Positions 18,840-27,537 of a stretch of 64,000 nt of DNA are shown one piece after another. Location: positions 124,001 to 188,000 of the forward strand of contig JBCCRM010000005.1 in assembly GCA_039513195.1 (NCBI GenBank). The letters are read 5' to 3'. The position numbers were made by a program, and so were the translations under genes. Position 1 is the stretch's first letter. Each line of letters begins with the position of its first letter. The stretch is from Thermohalobaculum sp039513195 (GTDB lineage: Bacteria > Pseudomonadota > Alphaproteobacteria > Rhodobacterales > Rhodobacteraceae). The notes under the pieces are model-generated. The model did not search any database. It had not been told where the DNA came from and saw only the letters and a list, made by a program, of their open reading frames with translations.

Positions 18840-21337
18840 CGGTCAGCCAGAACGTGGTCGCGCCTGCGACGGAGTGGGCGAAACCCGCCGCGGGTCCGGA
18901 GCGGCCGAGGGCGCTGGTGATCGGCGCCTTTCCGCCGGAGCCCGGCAAGGGCGCGGCCCTGGCGGCCCAGTCTGCCCTAGTCTTGGCTGCGGAGGGATAT
19001 TCGGTGGTGACGCTTGCCGTCTCCGGCCAGGGTCTGGCGCACCGGGTTCTGGAGTTTCGCAAGCAGATCGATATCGAGCGGTTGTTCGAGGAACTAAAAG
19101 GCGAGATCTTCGATGTGGTCGTGATCGACCCGGCCGCCTTTTCGATGCGGACGCCGAAGCGGCATCAGCACTTGCCGGTCATGCTGCACCAGTTTCGGGC
19201 GCTCTGGCGGCTGGCGCGGATTGGGCGGCAGGTGATCACCCTTGGCGGAAGGGTCGGTGGGCGCGGGCCTCTAGGCGCATTCGGCCAGGCGATGCTGTCC
19301 CGGCGGCGCGTGGATCGCCTGTCGCCGGGGCTGCCGCTGTCCAAGCATCGCGCGCGGTTGCGCCGTTTGCTGGCGCCTGCGCCGGGGCGGCGTTCTAGCA
19401 GACCGGTGACCTTGGCGGAGGAGGCCGCCAGGATCGGCCCGCTGTTGGCGCCGCCGCGGAGGCCCTCGATGCTGGTTGCGGCCGTCGATCGTCTGCGGCG
19501 ACAGGCGGTGCCGATCGGCCGGTTTGCGGATGAGGTATCGCTGTCGGAGCCGGTCGCGACCGACGCGGAGGTGGCGTCGAGAAGCGATGCGGCCCATGCG
19601 CCAGACCCGGCCTGGTCGGTTGCCGGGCAGCCGGTCTCTCGCCTGATCGTGCATGTCCGCGCCGCATTGAAAGCGCTGCCGAAACAGCGTCCTGGGGCGC
19701 CGGCGGCGGCCAAGCGACTGGTGGCGTGGTACCAATCGGCTGGGCGCAAGAGTGCCGGCGGCGGGTTGGTTCTGCCTTCCCTGCGCTTGGTCCATGGCCA
19801 GGTCGCTGCGATCGACACGCCGGCGGCGCTGGGGCTGCACCGGTGGTGGGTCGATCTTGCCGCCTGCGACGGGTTTGACTCGCCGCTGCAGCGCGCTGAG
19901 GTGGATGATCCCGCGGCAGCGGAGGCATTGACCCGGTCGCTGGCGTCGATGGTCGAGGCGGTGGCCGCCGGCTGTCCGCCGCCGCAACTGCCTGATGCTG
20001 TGCAGGCCCAATTGGCGGGTCCGGTGGTTGCCAGCCGTGCGGCGCTTAGCGGGCTCGAATTCGCGCTCGGTCTTTTGACCGGGCGGATCGAGGCGGAGGG
20101 CGCAAGCGCGTGGAGCCACCCGGCGGCCCGCGCCTGGTTCGCCGCCCTGGCCGCGCGCAACCCGGCCCTCGCAAACTTCGCCAGCTGCCCCGGCCCTGCC
20201 GAAGCGGATGTGGAGGTGATCGGCTACGCGCTTCAGGGATCAGGGCTGAGCGCCAATCTCGCGATGACCGCGCAGGTGCTATCCCGCATCGGGTTGCCGC
20301 CACTCCTCCGGGGCTTGGAGGTTGGCCTATCGCGCCTGCCTTTGGAGCGCGGGGGAGTGGGGGAGGCCAAGTCCTTGGTTCCGCTCCGTCGGCCCCTTAG
20401 GATCTTGCATCTGAACGCCGATATGGTGCCGCAGACTCTGATGCAGCCGAGCCTGCGCCTCCGGCGCGAGGCGGTGAATGTCGGTTTCCTGCTTTGGGAA
20501 TTCGACGTGCTGCCAGAGGCGCACAAACTCGCGCTCGACATGCTCGACGAGGCCTGGTGTCCGTCCGGCTTCGTGGCCGACGCTTACGCCGCCGCCGGGC
20601 GTGTTCCGGTCGAGAACGTCCGCAAGGCGGTGACCACGGGGCCGGTGGAGGACGCGGACCGAAAAGCGCTTGGGATTCCGGAGGGGGCCTTTCTGTTCCT
20701 GTTGGTGTTCGACTTCCACTCTTCGGTGGAGCGAAAGAACCCGCTCGCCGCCGTTCGGGCGTTTCGCGCCGCCTTTCCGCGGAACCGGCGCGATGTCGGA
20801 CTGGTGATCAAGACGACCGAGGTCGTGCGCGGCCATTGGGGCGACCCGCATGATCAGTGGAAGAAGATCTGGGCCGCCGCCGCGGCGGATTCGCGGATCG
20901 TGATCCTGACCGGCAAGATGCCGACGCCCCGGTATATGGCGCTGATCGCCGCCTGCGACTGTGTGGTCTCGCCCCATCGGGCGGAGGGGTTCGGCTATGC
21001 ACCCGCCCATGCCCATCTGCTGGCGCGCCCGGTGATCGTCACCGACTATTCGGGCACCGCGGATTTCTGCACGGCCGAGACCGCGCGCCTGGTCACCTGG
21101 AAGGCGAAGCCAGTCGGGCGGCGCGAGGCGATCTATCCCGTGCCGGGCGCGAAGTGGGCGGATATCGAGCAGGAGGATCTGGTCGCCGCTCTACGCGAAA
21201 CGGTCGACGACCCGCAGACCGCCCAAACCCGCGCCGCGGCGGGGCAGGCGTTAATGCGCAGAGAGTACTCGGTGGATGCCCAGGGCGCACGCTACCGGGC
21301 ACGGTTGGAGGCGCTCGGCCTGCTCGACCATGGCTGA
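18836..21337 (+). CDS. Large glycosyltransferase, GT4-like C-terminal domain (paralogue 2)
   Basis: An 833-residue paralogue of the protein encoded at 13379-16006. Shared blocks include HLNADMVPQ, GFLLWEFDVLPEAH, AWCPSGFVADAYA, FDFHSSVERKNP, TTEVVRGHWGDPH and HRAEGFGY at about 714-721. The N-terminal half starts with a Rossmann-like ALVIGAFPPEPGKG and is otherwise unassigned and strongly diverged from paralogue 1. The start codon overlaps the kpsM stop (ATGA), and its own end overlaps kpsC by 8 bases, so kpsM, this gene and kpsC form one translation-coupled unit. Likely a capsule polymer glycosyltransferase; linkage and donor are unknown. Confidence 0.85.
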   Translation: MTVSQNVVAPATEWAKPAAGPERPRALVIGAFPPEPGKGAALAAQSALVLAAEGYSVVTLAVSGQGLAHRVLEFRKQIDIERLFEELKGEIFDVVVIDPAAFSMRTPKRHQHLPVMLHQFRALWRLARIGRQVITLGGRVGGRGPLGAFGQAMLSRRRVDRLSPGLPLSKHRARLRRLLAPAPGRRSSRPVTLAEEAARIGPLLAPPRRPSMLVAAVDRLRRQAVPIGRFADEVSLSEPVATDAEVASRSDAAHAPDPAWSVAGQPVSRLIVHVRAALKALPKQRPGAPAAAKRLVAWYQSAGRKSAGGGLVLPSLRLVHGQVAAIDTPAALGLHRWWVDLAACDGFDSPLQRAEVDDPAAAEALTRSLASMVEAVAAGCPPPQLPDAVQAQLAGPVVASRAALSGLEFALGLLTGRIEAEGASAWSHPAARAWFAALAARNPALANFASCPGPAEADVEVIGYALQGSGLSANLAMTAQVLSRIGLPPLLRGLEVGLSRLPLERGGVGEAKSLVPLRRPLRILHLNADMVPQTLMQPSLRLRREAVNVGFLLWEFDVLPEAHKLALDMLDEAWCPSGFVADAYAAAGRVPVENVRKAVTTGPVEDADRKALGIPEGAFLFLLVFDFHSSVERKNPLAAVRAFRAAFPRNRRDVGLVIKTTEVVRGHWGDPHDQWKKIWAAAAADSRIVILTGKMPTPRYMALIAACDCVVSPHRAEGFGYAPAHAHLLARPVIVTDYSGTADFCTAETARLVTWKAKPVGRREAIYPVPGAKWADIEQEDLVAALRETVDDPQTAQTRAAAGQALMRREYSVDAQGARYRARLEALGLLDHG

Positions 21338-23396
21338 CGGCATTGCGGTGCGGCCGCTGCATGTCTTCGCACCGGGCTTTCCCCAGGACCCGCAGATCCG
21401 CCGCATCCTGCGCCTTGCCGGTTGGCGCATCACGCTCGGCCTGCCAGGGCGCCGCGGCGCCATCGGCGTTTGGGGCCGTAAACCTATGTCCGCGCCTGGG
21501 CGGCGGATGGCGGGCCTCACCGATGCGGGCCTGTTGACCATCGAAGACGGGTTTCTCCGCTCGGTCCATCCCGGCGTTACAGGCGAAGCGCCGCTTTCGT
21601 TGATCCTGGATGCGGAGGGGATTTACTACGATGCGTCTCGCCGGTCGCGGTTGGAGCGGCTGATCCAAACCGGCGAGGGGCTCGACGACACCGTCTTGGC
21701 GCGCGCGCGGGCAGGCATCGCCCGGCTGCGCGAGGCGGGGCTTTCGAAGTATACGCCCGTGGCCCGCGGCACCGGCTGGGTGCCTGAGGCCGGCTACGTG
21801 CTGGTCATCGATCAGACCGCGGGGGATGCTTCCATCGGTTATGGCGCCGCCTCGGGCGAGACGTTCCGGGATATGCTGGCCTCGGCACGGGCGGAGAACC
21901 CAAGCAGCCGGATTGTAATCCGCACCCATCCCGACGTGTTGGCGGGAAAAAAGACCGGCCACTTCTCCCCCGCCGATCTGCGTCCGGGCGATCTGCTGCA
22001 CACCGAGGCGAGCAATCCCTGGGAACTGTTAGAGGGTGCGTCCGCGGTCTACACCGTCACCTCGCAACTCGGTTTCGAGGGGCTGATTGCCGGCAAGCGG
22101 GTACGGGTGTTCGGCCTGCCCTTCTATGCGGGCTGGGGTCTGACGGAGGACGCGCAGCCGATCCCTCGACGAGTGGCCCGCCCCAGCTTAGAGGCCGTGT
22201 TCGCCGCCGCCTATCTCCTCTATCCCGTCTATGCCGATCCTTGGCGTGACCGCTTGGCGAGCTTCGAGGAAACAGTCGAGGCGCTGACTTTCTTGTCCGC
22301 ACGCCGAGGCACCGACCCGGCCCATCGAGGCGAAGTCTATGTGGGTTTCCACCCATGGAAGCGGGTCAACACGTTGCGCTATGGCCGGCGCTACCCGCTT
22401 CCGGCGGCCTTCGAAAGCGATCCAGGCGACGCCATCGCCCGCGGGAGGGCCGAGGGGCGGCGCGTTTGGTTCTGGGCGTCGAAGGTCGCGCCTGCGGTGC
22501 TCGACCGCGCCAAGGCCGAGGGGGTCACCGCAGGGTCGGTCGAGGACGGGTTCCTGCGCTCGGTCGGTCTTGGCGCCAATCTGATCGACGCGGGGTCCCT
22601 CGTCTTTGACGATCTCGGGATCTATTACGACCCCAGCCGTCCCTCGCGGCTGGAGACGCTGATTGCCGAGGCGGCTCTGCTCGACCCAGCTGGACCGGAA
22701 TGCGCCCGGGCGGCGGCATTGCGGGGACAGATCGTGGCAGCGCGGGTCACGAAGTACAATGTCGGGCGGACCGAAACATTGCCAGCCGCCGGCGGCCGGC
22801 CCGTGGTATTGGTCCCCGGGCAAGTCGAGGACGATGCCTCCATCGAGCGGGGGGCTGCCGGCACGGTCTGCACCAATCTCGCCCTGCTGCAAGCTGCTCG
22901 GGCGGGAAACCCGCACGCCTTCCTGATCTACAAGCCGCACCCGGATGTCGAGGCGGGACTGCGAAAGGGCAAGGTGCCGGACGCCGAAGCAGCCCGTTTG
23001 GCCGACCATATCGCGCGGGACGCATCGGCGGTGGATCTGCTCGACCGAACCGATAGGCTTTGGACCATGACCTCGCTGATGGGGTTCGAGGCGCTTCTGC
23101 GCGGGATCCCGGTCACGTGTCTCGGACAGCCCTTCTATGCTGGATGGGGGCTGACCGATGATCACGGACCTGCGTGCCCGCGCAGAACTTCGCGGCCGAA
23201 ACTCGATCACCTCGTGCATGCTGTGCTGATCGCCTATCCGTCGTATGTGGATCCGGTGTCGGGCTTGCCATGCCCGCCGGAGTTGGCGGTGGAGCGGCTC
23301 GCCGCCGGCCATGTGCGCAAGGGCGGGCCGGGCCAAAGGTTGGTGTCGAAGGCGCAGGGCATGATGGCAGCGCTGGGTTTGGTTTGGTGGCGCTAA
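21330..23396 (+). CDS. kpsC: Capsule polysaccharide beta-Kdo transferase, KpsC family
   Basis: A 688-residue protein made of two related halves, as in KpsC/LipA. Each half has an EDGFLRS block (72-78 and 405-411), a GIYYD block, a QTAGDASI or QVEDDASI block, and an LPFYAGWG or QPFYAGWG block (265-270 in the first half). In E. coli the two transferase domains of KpsC make the poly-beta-Kdo linker between lipid and capsule. The ATG at 21330 is used because the upstream in-frame codons lie inside the glycosyltransferase gene and give no family sequence. Copy B of the ~95-bp repeat begins at its stop codon. Confidence 0.92.
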   Translation: MADGIAVRPLHVFAPGFPQDPQIRRILRLAGWRITLGLPGRRGAIGVWGRKPMSAPGRRMAGLTDAGLLTIEDGFLRSVHPGVTGEAPLSLILDAEGIYYDASRRSRLERLIQTGEGLDDTVLARARAGIARLREAGLSKYTPVARGTGWVPEAGYVLVIDQTAGDASIGYGAASGETFRDMLASARAENPSSRIVIRTHPDVLAGKKTGHFSPADLRPGDLLHTEASNPWELLEGASAVYTVTSQLGFEGLIAGKRVRVFGLPFYAGWGLTEDAQPIPRRVARPSLEAVFAAAYLLYPVYADPWRDRLASFEETVEALTFLSARRGTDPAHRGEVYVGFHPWKRVNTLRYGRRYPLPAAFESDPGDAIARGRAEGRRVWFWASKVAPAVLDRAKAEGVTAGSVEDGFLRSVGLGANLIDAGSLVFDDLGIYYDPSRPSRLETLIAEAALLDPAGPECARAAALRGQIVAARVTKYNVGRTETLPAAGGRPVVLVPGQVEDDASIERGAAGTVCTNLALLQAARAGNPHAFLIYKPHPDVEAGLRKGKVPDAEAARLADHIARDASAVDLLDRTDRLWTMTSLMGFEALLRGIPVTCLGQPFYAGWGLTDDHGPACPRRTSRPKLDHLVHAVLIAYPSYVDPVSGLPCPPELAVERLAAGHVRKGGPGQRLVSKAQGMMAALGLVWWR

Positions 23397-23493
23397 AGCA
23401 TTTTCCAGCCAATCTGACTCAGACTGGCGCGGCAATGCGGCACCCTAACAATACCCAAGGGCGCGGGAGTCGATGCAATCGGGTCGGAACGCG
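23395..23493 (-). repeat. Dispersed ~95-bp repeat, copy B
   Basis: The reverse complement of this stretch aligns to 1110-1203, sharing CGACCCGATTGCATCG, TATTGTT, GTCTGA and a terminal GGAAAATGCTT. It starts at the kpsC stop codon. The rest of the gap to soxG (23494-23708) contains no gene that could be supported. Confidence 0.7.
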
Positions 23494-23708
23494 CTCTCGT
23501 GCCGTTTGCCGCCTCGCCTGAGATGAATGGCACGACCGAGGATCGCGGTCGTCAGTTTGGGGGCGGCAAAGTCCCACCCGCCTTGGGGTTGCGGTGCGTT
23601 CCGGTGCTGCGCACCGGGCGCGGATCCTGATGATTTGCAGTGCGACACCGCTGCTCCAGTTGAAATGCCCCGCATGGACCACCGCAACGCTGACCCAGCG
23701 CATGGGCA

Positions 23709-23732
23709 CAAAAGTGACTTCAGAAGGTCACT
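23709..23732 (-). terminator. Rho-independent terminator of the sox operon
   Basis: Read on the minus strand, AGTGAC and GTCACT form a six-base stem around an 8-base loop, followed directly by TTTT. The 5' arm overlaps the soxG stop codon. Confidence 0.65.
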
Positions 23733-24303
23733 CCTTGCCGATGCGCGCGCCGAGAGGGGCGGCGCTGACCAAGACCCTCTCCCACACGCTCAGCCCGAAG
23801 CTGCGCGGCACCAGCATGTCGAAATAGGCGTCATGGGAGAGGAGGGTGACGCCGACCCCCTCAACCCCGGAGGACGCCACCGACCCCTTCGGAAACGCCT
23901 CTGGCCGCAGATCGAGGGGCACAAGTCGCGCCATCAGATCGGCGCGCGCGTCGCCCGCGATACGGATGCATGTGCGGGCATGGGAGAGGTCGAGCACCGT
24001 CCCCAGCGAGGGGTCGAGCGTCGGTGCCGCGATCGCTACTGGCGAAAGCAGCAGCCACTTCAAAGGCTCGACCCGGATCACCGCGGTGCCCTTGGGTCCG
24101 GCCGAGAACCGCCCTGGTCCCGGCACTGCTTTGACCCCACCCAGTCTGGCTATCGCGGCCCCGACCTCGGCCAGGCGGTCCGGCCAGGCGGCGAGCAACC
24201 AAAGCCCGCCGACCGGCGCCTCAGACAGGCTCAGCGATCCCGCATCGGCGCCCACCACCCGCGGCTCTAGATGTCCGGCGAGGGCGGAGACGGGCTCAAC
24301 CAT
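23728..24303 (-). CDS. soxG: Sarcosine oxidase gamma subunit
   Basis: A 191-residue protein with the pattern of the gamma subunit of heterotetrameric sarcosine oxidase: AVIRVEPLKWLLLSP in the middle, DLSHARTCIRIAGDARADLMARLVPLDL, and an HDAYFDMLVPRSFGLSVWE C-terminal part. The gamma subunit is structural and shares the fold of the folate-binding C-terminal domains of glycine-cleavage T proteins. It overlaps the end of soxA by 8 bases and is the last gene of the operon; a terminator hairpin overlaps its stop. The soxB-D-A-G order is the usual one apart from an extra GNAT gene upstream. Confidence 0.9.
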   Translation of the reverse strand: MVEPVSALAGHLEPRVVGADAGSLSLSEAPVGGLWLLAAWPDRLAEVGAAIARLGGVKAVPGPGRFSAGPKGTAVIRVEPLKWLLLSPVAIAAPTLDPSLGTVLDLSHARTCIRIAGDARADLMARLVPLDLRPEAFPKGSVASSGVEGVGVTLLSHDAYFDMLVPRSFGLSVWERVLVSAAPLGARIGKE

Positions 24304-27250
24304 GCATCCGCTCCCCCTTTGGATCGAATTGGTGGGCCGACATCACATGCGCCGTTACCTCGCTGCCTCGGATCGGGTCGGCAATCATGACTTCTCGCCC
24401 CTCCCAAGCCGCTGGGCCACCAGCGACGAACCCGATGCCGAGCCAGGCGTTCCCAAGCGCAGGCGCTCGGGTTACCCCGGTGATCCAACCGATGCCGTGG
24501 CCCGAGACCTTGCCAGGCTCGCAGACAATCGCGCCTATCTTGAAGGTCGCTTGACTCTCCACCGGCATGAAATGCGCGAGCTTTGGGCGGTCGGCGCGCG
24601 CCATTTCGGGCCGCTTGCGGAGGGCCTGGCCGACATAGGCTTTTTTCTTGGACGCCATGCGGCCGAGACCGGCATCCTCCAGGGTCACCCGGCCGTCGAG
24701 TTCCGCACCGGTGACATGGCCCTTTTCGATCCGGAGCGCGCCGAGCGCTTCCACCCCGTAGGCGACGCCGCCCTGGTCTCGCAGCTGTATCTCCAAGGCT
24801 TGCCACAAAAATGCGCCATAGCCGGATGGCGCATAGACCTCGAACGCCATTTCGCCAGAAAAGCTGATCCGCGCGATCAGGACGTCGAAGCCACCCTCGC
24901 CGGTCGCGACATGGCCCTTTGCAACGCCCATGAAACCCAGCGCCTCGGCCGAGACATCGCCAGCGGATAGGGCGGCCTGCACGACCGAGCGGGAACGGGG
25001 CCCAGCCACCGCGACGCCGGCCCATTGGTCCGTTACGGAGGCGACATGGACCCGCAGTTCGGGGAAGCGTATCGCGAGCAGGTATTCGAACCAGGCCATC
25101 ATCTCGGCCGCATGGGCGGTGGTGCAGGTGACCAGGTATTCGTTCTCCGCCAGACGCCAGGTTACGCCGTCGTCAAACACCATCCCGTCGTCGCGCAGAT
25201 TGACGCCATAGCGGCATTTCATGACCGGCAAGGTCGAGAAGGTGTTGACGTAGACCCGGTCGAGGAACGTGCCCGCATCCGGCCCCTGCACCGCGATCTT
25301 GCCGAGGGTCGTGACATCGACCATTCCCGCGGTGCGGCGCACGCGCTCGGTCTCCCGCACATAGGCCTTCGCGAGCGGCTCGTCCGGTGCCTCGGGATAG
25401 TACCAGGCGCGTTTCCAGAGGCCGGCATCGGTGAAAACCGCCCCCTCCTTCGCGTGGACGTCATGCATGGGCGTGCGCCTGACCGGCAGCCAATCGGCGC
25501 CGCGAGCGCGCCCGGCGAGAGCACCGATGGGCACCGGCGTGTAAGGCGGACGGAAGGTGGTGAGGCCGGTCTCCGGCACGGTCTGCCCCAGCGCATCGGC
25601 GAGCAGCGCAAGGCCGACGACATTGCCGATCTTTCCCTGATCGGTAGCCATGCCGAGGGTGGTGTAGCGCTTCATATGCTCGACGCTCGCGTAGCCCTCC
25701 CGCGCCGCGAGACGGACATCCTTGGTGGTCACGTCGTTTTGGGGGTCCAGGAAGGCAGGGGCCGTGGCGCTTGGCAGCTGTACCTCCCAAAGCGGTGCAA
25801 TCGGCGCGCCGCCACCGGTTGCGGGCCGGGGCTTAGTCCGCTTGCGCTTCGAGGTCGCCAGGGCCTGCGATGCGGCGGCAGCGCCGTCAAGCGCGGCCTC
25901 GGCATCGCCCCAAACGCCGCGGGAGGCCCCGGCAAAGGCGAGGCCCGGCGGCAGGTCGCCTGGCACGAAGGCCGCGAGGTCCGCATCCCAGATCGGCTTG
26001 AACCCGCGATGAGAGGCGAGATGGACCACCGGGGACCAGCCGCCGGAAATGCCGACCGTGTCGCAGGGCAGGTGCCCCTCATTGATCAAGCGACCATCGG
26101 ACAGGCGACGCGCGATCCGAAGCCCGGTCACCGCCATGCGGCCCGTAGTCTCGGCGGGCAAGCGGCCGTTCAGCACCTCTACCCCGGCGGCGCGGGCATC
26201 CCGGGCGAGGTCAGGTGCATGGTCTCGCGCCTCCAGCAAGGTGACCACCACCCCAGAACTGGCCAACAATGTCGCCGCGGCGTAGGCGCTGTCATTGTTT
26301 GTGGCGATCACTGCGCGGCTGCCGGGGGCGGTGCCGAAGCGGCGGGCATAGACCTCCATTGCGCCTGCCAGCATGACGCCGGGGCGATCGTTGTTGCCGA
26401 AGGCAATGGGGCGTTCGATGGCACCGGTCGCCAGGATCACATGGCGTGGCCTGACGATCCGGATCGCGCCCCGGGGCACATGCGGGTCGGGCTCGGCCAA
26501 GTGGTCGCGCAAGCGCTCATAGACCCCGACGACATTGCCGTCATAGAGGCCGAAGGCGGTGGCCCGGGTCAGGACCCGCACCTTGGTCAGTGCCTGAGCC
26601 CTGGCGCCGTCTGCTCCGACCTTGCGACCACCGAGTGCGAAGTCCCGCTCCAACAGCATCACATCGTGGCCGGCGGCTGCCGCCGTCTCGGCCGCGGCAA
26701 TACCGGCCGGGCCGCTGCCGACCACCAGCACATCGCAGAAGTCGTGGATCAGTTCGTAGGCGTCGGGGTCCGGTTCCCGGCTCGCCACGCCCATCCCGGC
26801 CGCCCGGCGGATCAGCTTTTCGAACTGCATCCACTCCCAAGTGCCTTTGCCGCGGAGACCCATAAAGGTCTTGTAGTAAAAGCCCGCTGCGAAGAACCGG
26901 CTCATGAGATCGTTGATTTGGCCGAGATCGAAGCGGACCGAGGGCCAGGCATTCTGGCCGGAGGCGATGAGGCCGCGGTGCAGCTCGACCTCGGTCACCT
27001 TCTCGTTCGGTGTGCGATGCGCGCCCTCGCCGGTGGTGACGATGGCGCCGGGCTCTTCAGGCCCCGCGGTCATGATCCCGCGCGGGCGATGGTATTTGAA
27101 GCTGCGCCCCACAACCGTGACGCCGGCGGCGAGCAGCGCCGAGCCGAGCGTGTCGCCGGCGAGCCCGGTATAGGTTCGCCCGTCCCAGTCGAAGGAAAGC
27201 GGCTGCGTGCGGTCGATGATCCCGCCCTCGCGCAGGCGGTAGCCGCTCAC
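24296..27250 (-). CDS. soxA: Sarcosine oxidase alpha subunit
   Basis: A 984-residue protein beginning SGYRLREGGIIDRTQPLSF, the normal SoxA start, with GTG at 27250 overlapping the soxD stop as GTGA. A ferredoxin-like N-terminal domain (about 1-90) is followed by a dinucleotide-binding domain with GSGPAGIAAAETAAAAGHD near 185, and by a C-terminal GcvT-like tetrahydrofolate-binding domain (about 600-980, containing YGVEALGALRIEKGH). The complex oxidises sarcosine to glycine, passing the methyl group to tetrahydrofolate and producing hydrogen peroxide. Upstream extension of the frame to 27430 runs through soxD and is not coding. Confidence 0.95.
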   Translation of the reverse strand: MSGYRLREGGIIDRTQPLSFDWDGRTYTGLAGDTLGSALLAAGVTVVGRSFKYHRPRGIMTAGPEEPGAIVTTGEGAHRTPNEKVTEVELHRGLIASGQNAWPSVRFDLGQINDLMSRFFAAGFYYKTFMGLRGKGTWEWMQFEKLIRRAAGMGVASREPDPDAYELIHDFCDVLVVGSGPAGIAAAETAAAAGHDVMLLERDFALGGRKVGADGARAQALTKVRVLTRATAFGLYDGNVVGVYERLRDHLAEPDPHVPRGAIRIVRPRHVILATGAIERPIAFGNNDRPGVMLAGAMEVYARRFGTAPGSRAVIATNNDSAYAAATLLASSGVVVTLLEARDHAPDLARDARAAGVEVLNGRLPAETTGRMAVTGLRIARRLSDGRLINEGHLPCDTVGISGGWSPVVHLASHRGFKPIWDADLAAFVPGDLPPGLAFAGASRGVWGDAEAALDGAAAASQALATSKRKRTKPRPATGGGAPIAPLWEVQLPSATAPAFLDPQNDVTTKDVRLAAREGYASVEHMKRYTTLGMATDQGKIGNVVGLALLADALGQTVPETGLTTFRPPYTPVPIGALAGRARGADWLPVRRTPMHDVHAKEGAVFTDAGLWKRAWYYPEAPDEPLAKAYVRETERVRRTAGMVDVTTLGKIAVQGPDAGTFLDRVYVNTFSTLPVMKCRYGVNLRDDGMVFDDGVTWRLAENEYLVTCTTAHAAEMMAWFEYLLAIRFPELRVHVASVTDQWAGVAVAGPRSRSVVQAALSAGDVSAEALGFMGVAKGHVATGEGGFDVLIARISFSGEMAFEVYAPSGYGAFLWQALEIQLRDQGGVAYGVEALGALRIEKGHVTGAELDGRVTLEDAGLGRMASKKKAYVGQALRKRPEMARADRPKLAHFMPVESQATFKIGAIVCEPGKVSGHGIGWITGVTRAPALGNAWLGIGFVAGGPAAWEGREVMIADPIRGSEVTAHVMSAHQFDPKGERMHG

Positions 27251-27537
27251 GATGCGGTCTCCGCCTGGAGTGCTGCCTGGATCGCCGGATCGGCCAGGCG
27301 GACAGACATGATCTCGTGGGTCAGGGTATTCCTCTCGAGGATCAGAAAGGCACGGCAGCCCAAGACGTGATGCCAGATCTCGGTCACCAGCCCCTTCGGA
27401 TTGTCGCGCAGATAGACTGCATTGAACCAAGCGTCCTCGGACGCCTCCAGCGGTGGGTAGACGACGGAGGCGTCACCGATATAGGCGAACTCCGAATGGT
27501 CGCGCGGGCCGCAAAAGGGGCAGTGGATCAGCAGCAT
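27247..27537 (-). CDS. soxD: Sarcosine oxidase delta subunit
   Basis: A 96-residue protein with the zinc-binding delta-subunit pattern: HCPFCGPRDHSEFAY at the N-terminus (C7, C10, and following histidine) and WHHVLGCRAFLILERNTLTHEI toward the end. It is a small structural subunit of the cytosolic oxidase. Its ATG overlaps the preceding GNAT stop by one base (TGATG), and its stop overlaps the soxA GTG (GTGA), so it is tightly coupled on both sides. Confidence 0.94.
   Translation of the reverse strand: MLLIHCPFCGPRDHSEFAYIGDASVVYPPLEASEDAWFNAVYLRDNPKGLVTEIWHHVLGCRAFLILERNTLTHEIMSVRLADPAIQAALQAETAS

Noticed and set aside
1445..23396. Capsule block as a recently acquired island by base composition
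   Set aside because: By eye the genes have the same GC-rich codon use as the rest; only the gap at about 12850-13010 is clearly less GC-rich. No integrase, tRNA or transposase was found.
23527..24270. Plus-strand frame overlapping soxG
   Set aside because: It is antisense to soxG, begins in the repeat-bearing gap and lacks a ribosome-binding site and domain.
25025..27370. A 781-codon open frame on the plus strand opposite soxA
   Set aside because: It lies entirely antisense to a well-supported gene, has no family resemblance and has the biased composition expected from a GC-rich shadow frame.
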